DNA from: Nitrososphaerota archaeon
GTDB lineage: Archaea; Thermoproteota; Nitrososphaeria; Nitrososphaerales; Nitrosopumilaceae
NCBI GenBank assembly: GCA_030611185.1
Contig: JAUWQG010000063.1
Location: 1-5,713 of the forward strand
Direction: 5' to 3'
DNA length: 5,713 bases
Shown here: positions 1 to 5,222 of the stretch, one piece after another
How the letters are laid out: every line of letters starts with the position of its first letter
Position numbering within the stretch: the first letter of the stretch is position 1
Program-made: the position numbers and the translations under genes
The notes under the pieces: generated by a model
Seen by the model: the letters and a program-made list of their open reading frames with translations, nothing else
Database searches by the model: none
What the model was told of the DNA's origin: nothing

Positions 1-210
1 ACAGACGGTGCTAGAAATATCGAAACCGGTAAAATTGTACAAAGTGACGGCACTACTCCATACTCACCAATGTCTCCAAGTAACTCTTTGGTAAATCGCA
101 ATACTGCTCAATTACACTTAGTATATCATACAGCCCCTGCTCCTGAAATGACTGCCAACTTCCCACCTCCATTTGAGGTGTTTAATCATGTAATGTTCTA
201 CAACTTGGAT
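1..210 (+). repeat. Intragenic repeat copy A (70 codons, possibly cut by window edge)
   Basis: This matches 652-861 at a constant offset of 651 nt without gaps. The encoded module runs from TDGARNIETG to MFYNLD and shares 57 of 70 residues with copy B. One 30-nt stretch (99-128 against 750-779) is identical at the DNA level, while elsewhere many third positions differ. The copy may extend left of the window. Confidence 0.9.
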
Positions 211-1134
211 CCATTTGTTCCAGTTACTCATGTCATTGGAACTAACGCATATGTCATTGATGGCACAACTCCAAAAGGCGGTCATGATGCATTTAGCTAT
301 GATGGAAGTGGTCACAAAAAGACAAGTGGTCAAGTTGAAGTTGATTTGGATCCAGTGAAAAATACTGGCAGTATTTTGGCTGTGTGGGTTGACGAAGATG
401 GAAATAACATGAGATTAGAGCAAACAAAGTTTGCAGGTGGAAATGAAATGTACATTGGTGAAACTATTGATGGTGTTACTCAAACTAAACTAGACTTGGA
501 TCCTATTGCAATTAATCACTTTGAACACGGTACAACTGCTGCAGGTCCAACAATCGAGCCTACACTATTTGTGTATCTGGCCTCTTGGGGACCAGCTGAG
601 GTTTTCAAAAATGGTGAATCTGAAGGAATTTTTGAAGCTCACATGATGCTTACAGAAGGTGCAAGAGATGTTGAATCTGGCAAAATTTTCCAAAGTGACG
701 GAACAACTCCTTATTCTCCAATGTCTCCTGAAAACTCTGCAGTAAATCACAATACTGCTCAATTACACTTAGTATATCACACAGCACCAGCTCCTGAAAT
801 GACTACTAATTTCCCACCACCATTTGAGGTGTTTGAGCATACGATGTTTTACGATATTGATGTTCTTCCACCAACAGTAAAGCCTGCAGAATTAAAAGAA
901 CCAAAAGGTGGACATGATGATAAAGACAAAACTCAAAAACAATCATCGGCATCCCCTACAGGATTATCACACATGTCTCCAAGAGCACAAATGAATCAAG
1001 GTGTGGATTCTGGAGATGTTCAATGCCGTCAGGGCTTTGAGTTAATAATGAAAAATTCTAACGCTTCTGCAGCATGTATACACTCTCAATCTGTTGAAAA
1101 GTTAATTCAACGTGGTTGGGGAAGCTTCTTTTAA
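1..1134 (+). CDS. Repeat-containing, His-rich, probably secreted thaumarchaeal protein (5' end missing)
   Basis: The frame is open from base 1 to the TAA at 1132-1134, giving 377 residues. The first in-frame ATG (70) lies inside a repeat whose homology starts at base 1, so it is not the real start and the gene begins upstream of the window. Residues 1-70 and 218-287 are near copies of one module (57 of 70 identical). The stretch between them (about 71-217) seems to be the rest of a unit of about 217 residues, rich in predicted beta-strands. His residues are conserved in both copies, in LHLVYH and in the [NE]H before MFY, and could bind metal; that is inference. After the last unit comes a charged linker starting PKGGHDD, then a tail with Cys342 and Cys359 (SGDVQCRQGFEL.. 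AACIH.. LIQRGW). I recognise this tail from many thaumarchaeal exported proteins, where the two Cys probably form a disulfide. No membrane anchor is visible in the part present. The function is unknown, and a cell-surface or extracellular location is inferred. Confidence 0.85.
   Translation, partial: TDGARNIETGKIVQSDGTTPYSPMSPSNSLVNRNTAQLHLVYHTAPAPEMTANFPPPFEVFNHVMFYNLDPFVPVTHVIGTNAYVIDGTTPKGGHDAFSYDGSGHKKTSGQVEVDLDPVKNTGSILAVWVDEDGNNMRLEQTKFAGGNEMYIGETIDGVTQTKLDLDPIAINHFEHGTTAAGPTIEPTLFVYLASWGPAEVFKNGESEGIFEAHMMLTEGARDVESGKIFQSDGTTPYSPMSPENSAVNHNTAQLHLVYHTAPAPEMTTNFPPPFEVFEHTMFYDIDVLPPTVKPAELKEPKGGHDDKDKTQKQSSASPTGLSHMSPRAQMNQGVDSGDVQCRQGFELIMKNSNASAACIHSQSVEKLIQRGWGSFF
652..861 (+). repeat. 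Intragenic repeat copy B (70 codons)
   Basis: This is the second copy of the module at 1-210, running from TEGARDVESG to MFYDID. Homology resumes downstream in a short PKGGHD linker motif (271-288 and 901-918). The spacing there is 630 nt rather than 651, so the linker after copy B is 7 codons shorter. This is the pattern expected of a tandemly duplicated domain plus linker. Confidence 0.9.
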
Positions 1135-1140
1135 TTTTTT
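1126..1140 (+). terminator. Possible T-rich archaeal terminator overlapping the stop codon
   Basis: The run TTCTTTTAATTTTTT spans the stop codon of the secreted repeat protein. Archaeal RNA polymerase can terminate at U-tracts without a strong hairpin. Only 15 nt separate this stop from the next start, so the tract may only reduce read-through into the zinc-ribbon gene. The evidence is weak in such an AT-rich genome. Confidence 0.35.
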
Positions 1141-1149
1141 CACAAAATT

Positions 1150-1260
1150 ATGAAATACGCTGAATACATTTGTAAATTATGTAAAAGATCATTGTCAGAT
1201 CATATTGAATTTTGTCCTGACTGTGGAGTTGAAGGACAGAAAATTTCTATCGCAAGGTAA
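1150..1260 (+). CDS. Small zinc-ribbon protein (36 aa)
   Basis: The frame runs from ATG 1150 to TAA 1258-1260 and encodes 36 residues. Two CxxC knuckles stand out: Cys8-Lys-Leu-Cys11 and Cys22-Pro-Asp-Cys25-Gly, 10 residues apart. That is the geometry of a minimal zinc ribbon, and the CPDCG second knuckle is the common rubredoxin-like form. Such mini-proteins are frequent in archaea and may bind nucleic acid or a protein partner; the role of this one is unknown. It starts 15 nt after the preceding stop, so it is either co-transcribed with the secreted protein or uses its own weak signal. I see no Shine-Dalgarno sequence. The frame carries four well-placed Cys codons, which is hard to explain by chance, but a gene this short cannot be proved from sequence alone. 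Confidence 0.65.
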   Translation: MKYAEYICKLCKRSLSDHIEFCPDCGVEGQKISIAR

Positions 1261-1274
1261 TTTCTTATATTTTT
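1261..1274 (+). terminator. Possible T-rich terminator after the zinc-ribbon gene
   Basis: The stretch TTTCTTATATTTTT directly follows the zinc-ribbon stop codon and precedes the promoter-like element of the next gene. It fits a U-tract archaeal terminator. No hairpin is visible, and the background composition makes chance likely. Confidence 0.3.
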
Positions 1275-1300
1275 CAGAATAATCTCATTTGGGAAATTGA

Positions 1301-1309
1301 TTAAATACT
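1301..1309 (+). promoter_or_regulatory. TATA-box candidate for the Rieske-GltB2 operon
   Basis: TTAAATACT lies about 45 nt before the ATG at 1350, with purine-rich GGGAAATTGA just upstream where a BRE would sit. Using the usual archaeal spacing of about 25-27 nt, transcription would start near 1331 and leave a leader of roughly 19 nt. No Shine-Dalgarno sequence is seen in that leader. Assignment is by pattern and position only. Confidence 0.45.
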
Positions 1310-1349
1310 CTATCTTTAGATTTCTCATATCTTACAAAAAATATAATGA

Positions 1350-2942
1350 ATGAAAATGCTTGAGACAAAATTTATCAAATTATGTGACGTTTCTGATATT
1401 CCAAACAACGGAATGAAAATTTTCAATATGAATAATATTGAATTTGTTGTAGCGAATCAAAATCAGAAATACTATGCAGTGTATAACAAATGTCCTCATA
1501 TGGGAGGATCACTTGGAGACGGCTCTATGGATGAGTCTGGTTATCTCACATGTCCGTTACACAATTGGCAATTCGATTTACAAAGTGGGAAAGGTTCTGA
1601 AGGGTATGAAGATTCGGTACCAACTTTTGATTTAGAAGTAAATGGAGATACGATTTCTATTAATCAAAACCAGTTGCTAGAACTAGCAAAAGACAAAGAT
1701 TATCTTGTCAGATTTGATCACAATACAAAACAACGCTTTGAGAGGACTCATGATGAATCCATGCCTGCAATGGATCATATTGCAGCAAAGGCAAAGTGGA
1801 AAATAAAGGAAATTGAGCCTATGGGGACACTAAAACACGTTCCTATGTTTGAGGATATTTTATTCAAGGCTGCTCAATTGTATAGAACTCCTCTCTTAGA
1901 AGAAGATGAATTAAACCTTAAAACAATAATTGGAAAAACTGCAAAAAACCCCCTCGAAATTTCAATGCCTGTTTATGTTTCGCATATGTCATTTGGTGCA
2001 CTATCTGAAGAAGCAAAAACTGCACTTGCTATTGGTTCAAAGAAAATGGATGTTGCCACCTGTTCAGGAGAAGGAGGAAGAAATCAAAGAGAATTTGATA
2101 ATGCTGGAAAATACATCTATGAAGTAAGTACTCCTAAATTTACTCGAAATGAGGAATGGATAAAATCTGCTAGTGCTGTAGAGATTAAAATTGGTCAAGC
2201 CGCAAAGCCAGGATTGGGAGGACATTTACTAAAAGAAAAGATTACTCCTGAAATTGCAAAGTTGAGAGGAATACCTGAAGATAAAGACCAAATTTCTCCT
2301 GCAAGAAATACAGAAATTAACAGCAAGCAGGATTTGAAAGACTATGTTTCTCAGTTAAAAGATATTACAAATGGAAAACCCATTGGAATTAAATTTGCAG
2401 CAGGTCATGTAGAAGGCGATTTAGAGTATGCATTGTTTGCAGAACCTAATTTTATCACAATTGACGGTAGGGGTGGGGGAACAGGAGCAGCTCCAGTTTT
2501 TGTTAAGGATAACTTTGCAATGCCTGCAGTATATGCAGTAGCTAGGGCAAGAAAATTCTTGGACAAACACCAAAGTGAGACTTCGCTTATCATGACAGGG
2601 GGATATAGAACATCAGGTGATATTTGTAAAACTCTGGCAATGGGTGCTGATGCAGTAGCTGTGGCAACATCTGCAATGATTGCAATTGGTTGTCAGCAAT
2701 ACCGAACATGTCATACAGGAAATTGTCCAGTTGGAATTGCAACACAAAAACAAAATTTGAGAGATAGATTTAGTGTTGATGATTCTGTCCATAGATTTGT
2801 AAATTATATGTCCATTTTAAAAATGGAAATTGAAGAAATTACCAGAGCCACAGGAAAAAATAATATTCATAATCTGGGGTATGATGACTTGATAACTACA
2901 AGTATGGATATTTCAGCAGGAACGGGGATTGAGCATGCCTGA
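1350..2942 (+). CDS. Rieske [2Fe-2S] domain fused to glutamate synthase-type FMN/[3Fe-4S] domain (GltB2-like)
   Basis: This cytoplasmic 530-residue protein has two parts. Residues about 6-106 form a Rieske ferredoxin domain with both cluster loops: Cys48-Pro-His50 and Cys68-Pro-Leu-His71. Residues about 150-525 match the FMN-binding barrel of glutamate synthase: SHMSFGALS (211-219), GEGG (240-243), EIKIGQAAKPGLGGHL (278-293), ISPARN (315-320), DGRGGGTGAAP (372-382) and a TGGYRTSGD phosphate-loop region (416-424). The [3Fe-4S] ligands are Cys448, Cys454 and Cys459 (C-x5-C-x4-C, then PVGIATQ). In GltS this domain aminates 2-oxoglutarate to glutamate using reduced FMN. The N-terminal glutaminase domain of GltS is absent, as in archaeal GltB2 and the methylamine-glutamate synthase subunit MgsC, so the nitrogen source and exact product are not known. 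The Rieske domain probably passes electrons to or from FMN. No signal or membrane segment is seen. ATG 1350 is taken as the start; Met3 (1356) is also possible. The next gene overlaps the 3' end, indicating an operon. Confidence 0.9.
   Translation: MKMLETKFIKLCDVSDIPNNGMKIFNMNNIEFVVANQNQKYYAVYNKCPHMGGSLGDGSMDESGYLTCPLHNWQFDLQSGKGSEGYEDSVPTFDLEVNGDTISINQNQLLELAKDKDYLVRFDHNTKQRFERTHDESMPAMDHIAAKAKWKIKEIEPMGTLKHVPMFEDILFKAAQLYRTPLLEEDELNLKTIIGKTAKNPLEISMPVYVSHMSFGALSEEAKTALAIGSKKMDVATCSGEGGRNQREFDNAGKYIYEVSTPKFTRNEEWIKSASAVEIKIGQAAKPGLGGHLLKEKITPEIAKLRGIPEDKDQISPARNTEINSKQDLKDYVSQLKDITNGKPIGIKFAAGHVEGDLEYALFAEPNFITIDGRGGGTGAAPVFVKDNFAMPAVYAVARARKFLDKHQSETSLIMTGGYRTSGDICKTLAMGADAVAVATSAMIAIGCQQYRTCHTGNCPVGIATQKQNLRDRFSVDDSVHRFVNYMSILKMEIEEITRATGKNNIHNLGYDDLITTSMDISAGTGIEHA
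2924..2927 (+). promoter_or_regulatory. Ribosome-binding-site candidate that decides the downstream start
   Basis: A GGGG run inside the 3' end of the Rieske-GltB2 gene lies 7 nt before ATG 2935 but only 1 nt before the in-frame TTG at 2929. The spacing favours ATG 2935 as the start of the overlapping gene. The match to an archaeal anti-Shine-Dalgarno is only partial. Confidence 0.4.
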
Positions 2943-3645
2943 TTTAGAGGTTAGATTTGAAAATATTCAGCCTATTTGTATGGTTATTGGGGAACTAAAG
3001 CAACAGCTAGTAGAAGAACTACCTCATTTTGGACATCATGGATTATTTTTTCAAAATGATGAAATAACGACAGGACAGATGAACAACAAAACTGAAATTA
3101 AAATTAATCTTCTAACCGGACAATTACTGTATTTTCATAATGAACGAGGCTCTTTTATTGATTTGAAAAATGATGATATTTTGGCGAAATTACAATCCCT
3201 TGCTTCTGAGCACAGTCTAAAGATAACTACTGAACCATTAAAAAATCCAACTGAAAAAGAATTTCTTGGATACCATGATTTTGCAATAAAGGCAAAACAA
3301 CTGCTTGAATTATTTAGAATGCATTTACAAGGTAATTTCACTCTTATTCATCTTTGGCCACATCATTTTGATTTTTCATTAGAGTGGTTTACAGGTAAAA
3401 AAGATGAGCAAATAGGAATTGGAATTTCACCTGGTGATGCAGACTATCCTTTTCCATATCTATACATGAATCCTTGGCCTTTGAACGAAAACGTTGTAGA
3501 AAATTCTTTACCACTTGGAAAATGGCACACAAACCAATGGACGGGAATTAAGGTGGAATGGGATGAATTGGTACAATTTATGCCAAAAGATGCAGCAGCA
3601 AAAATAAATGATTTATTCAATATTGCCAACAAGAATTTTAAATAA
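2935..3645 (+). CDS. Conserved-looking protein of unknown function, possibly DUF5996-like (236 aa)
   Basis: The start ATG overlaps the last 8 nt of the Rieske-GltB2 gene (ATG 2935, upstream TGA 2940-2942), so translation is probably coupled and the two products are likely to act together. A TTG six bases earlier is in frame but poorly placed for ribosome binding. The product has no signal peptide, membrane helix or Cys pair, and its only Cys is Cys15. Notable are HFGHHG (31-36) and an aromatic, His-rich core: LWPHHFDFSLEWF (140-152), then QIGIGISPGD (159-168) and YPFPYLYMNPWP (171-182). The order of this core recalls the DUF5996 family, whose members carry a similar HFxxxFDL segment followed by a Pro/Tyr-rich stretch; this is from memory and not secure. 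The His cluster could bind metal or form an active site. I assign no function. Confidence 0.88.
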   Translation: MPDLEVRFENIQPICMVIGELKQQLVEELPHFGHHGLFFQNDEITTGQMNNKTEIKINLLTGQLLYFHNERGSFIDLKNDDILAKLQSLASEHSLKITTEPLKNPTEKEFLGYHDFAIKAKQLLELFRMHLQGNFTLIHLWPHHFDFSLEWFTGKKDEQIGIGISPGDADYPFPYLYMNPWPLNENVVENSLPLGKWHTNQWTGIKVEWDELVQFMPKDAAAKINDLFNIANKNFK

Positions 3646-3694
3646 AAATCTGTAACAAACTTTCTAAATTAAAATGTCTGATTTGGACAAATTC

Positions 3695-3704
3695 TTTTAA
3701 ATTA
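3695..3704 (+). promoter_or_regulatory. TATA-box candidate giving a nearly leaderless transcript
   Basis: TTTTAAATTA is centred about 25 nt before ATG 3724, which would place transcription initiation at or next to the start codon. Leaderless mRNAs are common in archaea. A second AT-rich match (TTCTAAATTAAAAT, from 3662) lies further upstream and is a weaker alternative. Confidence 0.5.
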
Positions 3705-3723
3705 AAATAAGAGATTTTTTCTA

Positions 3724-5007
3724 ATGAACAAAAATCTAAGGTATTTGGCAATACTTGCAATAATACCATTATTTACAGCCGGTTTGACTTCAGACTACTT
3801 TACTGATGCCAATGCTCTAAAATCAAAGGGCGTTGGGACCACAAAGTATGGGTCATCTACTGACATCTGTGGACTTCAATTATGTGCAGATATTCCAGGC
3901 GGAAAAGCAGCTTGGAAGGAAACACAACGAACAGGAGAATCAGAAGAGACTCCAGTTCCACAACATTCAACTCCTCAAACTTCTGTCAGCAAGCCTACTA
4001 CACAACAATCTCCAAAAGAGTCATCAATAACTGAAAAAGACTTGGGCTCTGTTGTTAGATTATCACGGGCAAATGTTCCAGCGACGATTCCAATGCATCA
4101 AGGATTCTATAACGGTGAATCAGTTTACTATATCATAACTGATTCAAGTGATCCTACACATGCACAAATCATCACTGAAAACCAAGGATGGAAAGTAGAA
4201 CTTGCACCATTATTAGCAAACACACCAGAAGCTGCACTCTCAAAAACATACATGTTTACAAACGGAGTAACAGGTGATGGTGTTCATGGATTCCAAGGTG
4301 AAGTCTTTACTAGTACTCCAGCACAATCTAACACCTACAGTGCACTGACATCACATGTACATGTTACATGGAATGATGCAAATCCAAGAATCCTTGATTC
4401 TGAAGATATGATTATGGCAGCAGCAGATGCAGGTGATGTAACACTTGCTGAAGTTAAAGTCGTTTTGAACATGCCACAGATTGTTTGGCCAGAAGGTCAG
4501 ATGATGGTAAAAGAAGACAAGAGATTAGCTGATGATACTCCCTATGGTGGAGGACAAGTACTTGACATTGATACAGAAGAAATGACAGTGACTTTCATCG
4601 CTCATAGAGGTTGGGGACCAGATGGTAGAACCATTTACTATATTGTAACTGATGCTACCCCAAGTGGTCCTGCAGGAATGATGGGAGTAGTTGATGCACC
4701 AACATCTGCTAGTCTGATTGCAAATTCTGCAGCAGTTGATTTGTTTCAATTCAAAGACGGAATTACAGGTTCAGGTCCTTTGGGATTCCAACCAGGAATC
4801 GCAGCAGGTGCGCCAGGTGATGCAAACTATTCTCCAATGTGGAGAATATTCATGATTGGCTGGGATAATCCGGAAAACGCCTCTTTACTTGAGACCAAAG
4901 CTGACATTGATGCCTACCAAAAGGCAGGATTGATTTCAGTTGGACTTGCAAGACCAATGGATTCAGACCACATTGTTAACTGTCCATTCATAGATCCCTT
5001 CCAATAG
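3724..5007 (+). CDS. Secreted thaumarchaeal protein with two tandem copies of one domain (DUF7482-like?)
   Basis: This 427-residue protein begins with a signal peptide: Lys3 and Arg6, a hydrophobic stretch at 7-20, and a plausible Ala29-Asn-Ala31 cleavage site. Residues 32-64 carry a module common in thaumarchaeal exported proteins, with Cys49 and Cys54 in DICGLQLC that probably form a disulfide, then PGGKAAW. Residues about 65-107 are a low-complexity Thr/Ser/Pro/Gln linker. The rest is a duplicated domain (about 126-253 and 295-421) with matching blocks: YYIITD/YYIVTD, APLLANTPEAAL/ASLIANSAAVDL, NGVTGDGVHGFQ/DGITGSGPLGFQ and VTWND/IGWDN. The second copy ends in DSDHIVNCPFIDPF with a lone Cys420. 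There is no C-terminal anchor, so the protein is probably free or loosely bound outside the membrane. I believe this resembles the DUF7482 family, but only from memory. The function is unknown; metal binding is possible, although no type 1 copper motif is present. It appears to be a single-gene unit with its own promoter and terminator. Confidence 0.92.
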   Translation: MNKNLRYLAILAIIPLFTAGLTSDYFTDANALKSKGVGTTKYGSSTDICGLQLCADIPGGKAAWKETQRTGESEETPVPQHSTPQTSVSKPTTQQSPKESSITEKDLGSVVRLSRANVPATIPMHQGFYNGESVYYIITDSSDPTHAQIITENQGWKVELAPLLANTPEAALSKTYMFTNGVTGDGVHGFQGEVFTSTPAQSNTYSALTSHVHVTWNDANPRILDSEDMIMAAADAGDVTLAEVKVVLNMPQIVWPEGQMMVKEDKRLADDTPYGGGQVLDIDTEEMTVTFIAHRGWGPDGRTIYYIVTDATPSGPAGMMGVVDAPTSASLIANSAAVDLFQFKDGITGSGPLGFQPGIAAGAPGDANYSPMWRIFMIGWDNPENASLLETKADIDAYQKAGLISVGLARPMDSDHIVNCPFIDPFQ

Positions 5008-5032
5008 GGAAACACTCTTTTTTATTTTTTTT
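4995..5032 (+). terminator. Hairpin plus T-tract terminator
   Basis: TCCCT (4995-4999) and AGGGA (5006-5010) form a 5-bp stem around a 6-nt loop that spans the stop codon at 5005-5007. About 7 nt later comes a T-rich run broken by one A (5018-5032). The T-tract is the strongest in the window and fits archaeal intrinsic termination. The stem is short and may be incidental. Confidence 0.6.
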
Positions 5033-5102
5033 AGATAAAAAATTAATTTTGTATATTCTACATTATACTAACAATATTAATTTCAAAACCCAATTGCGGT
5101 AT

Positions 5103-5118
5103 TGAAGTTTTAACTTCA
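5103..5118 (+). repeat. 7-bp inverted repeat in intergenic region, possible operator
   Basis: TGAAGTT-TT-AACTTCA is a perfect inverted repeat with a 2-nt centre. It ends 7 nt before a TATA-like box (5126-5134). A dimeric transcription factor could bind here, near the BRE/TATA site. The arms are too close to form a good RNA hairpin, so a protein-binding role is more likely than termination. This is inference from symmetry and position. Confidence 0.4.
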
Positions 5119-5125
5119 TGCACTC

Positions 5126-5134
5126 TTTAAAATA
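5126..5134 (+). promoter_or_regulatory. Upstream TATA-box candidate for the DUF899 gene
   Basis: TTTAAAATA lies 7 nt downstream of the inverted repeat. Standard spacing predicts initiation near 5157, with a leader of about 65 nt before ATG 5223. It competes with the box at 5193-5201, and sequence alone does not decide between them. Confidence 0.3.
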
Positions 5135-5192
5135 AAATCTCATGATGGGAACTTACCAAAACGGATGTAACTTACAGGTTTTCTACTGCCAA

Positions 5193-5201
5193 TCTTAAAT
5201 G
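5193..5201 (+). promoter_or_regulatory. Proximal TATA-box candidate for the DUF899 gene
   Basis: TCTTAAATG is centred about 26 nt before ATG 5223, which would give a leaderless transcript like the one predicted for the secreted protein at 3724. No Shine-Dalgarno sequence is at the right distance from this ATG, which also fits a leaderless start. Confidence 0.4.
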
Positions 5202-5222
5202 TAGGAAAAAAATCATTAGATC

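Noticed and set aside
70..72. ATG 70 as start of the repeat protein
   Set aside because: The frame is open to base 1 and the residues before this ATG align with the second repeat copy, so the gene starts further upstream.
118..333. Antisense open frame over the repeat protein
   Set aside because: It lies wholly opposite a clear coding frame with recognisable repeats. Its predicted product has no recognisable domain and there is no promoter-like context.
1930..2127. Second + strand open frame inside the Rieske-GltB2 gene
   Set aside because: It is a Lys/Leu/Gln-rich out-of-frame reading of DNA that encodes conserved FMN-domain motifs.
2405..2593. Antisense open frame over the synthase domain
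   Set aside because: It is a shadow of the strongly conserved glycine-rich segment on the + strand.
2929..2931. TTG as start of the gene after the Rieske-GltB2 protein
   Set aside because: It is only 1 nt from the GGGG ribosome-binding candidate, whereas ATG 2935 is well spaced.
4525..4749. Antisense Cys-rich open frame (several Cys and His) that could pass for a metal protein
   Set aside because: The Cys codons are complements of Ala/Thr codons of the secreted protein, and the spacing does not form regular CxxC knuckles.
3724..5007. Blue (type 1) copper protein identity for the secreted protein
   Set aside because: There is no C-x(2-4)-H-x(2-4)-M ligand motif. The lone Cys420 is followed by PFIDPF, with no His or Met after it.
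5142..5198. 18-codon open frame (MMGTYQNG...) in the intergenic region
   Set aside because: It is too short and has no motif. Its end overlaps the proximal TATA-like box of the next gene.
5008..5222. RNA gene, CRISPR or mobile element in the largest intergenic gap
   Set aside because: No cloverleaf-like arms, direct repeats or terminal repeats are seen. Only the small inverted repeat and promoter-like boxes stand out.
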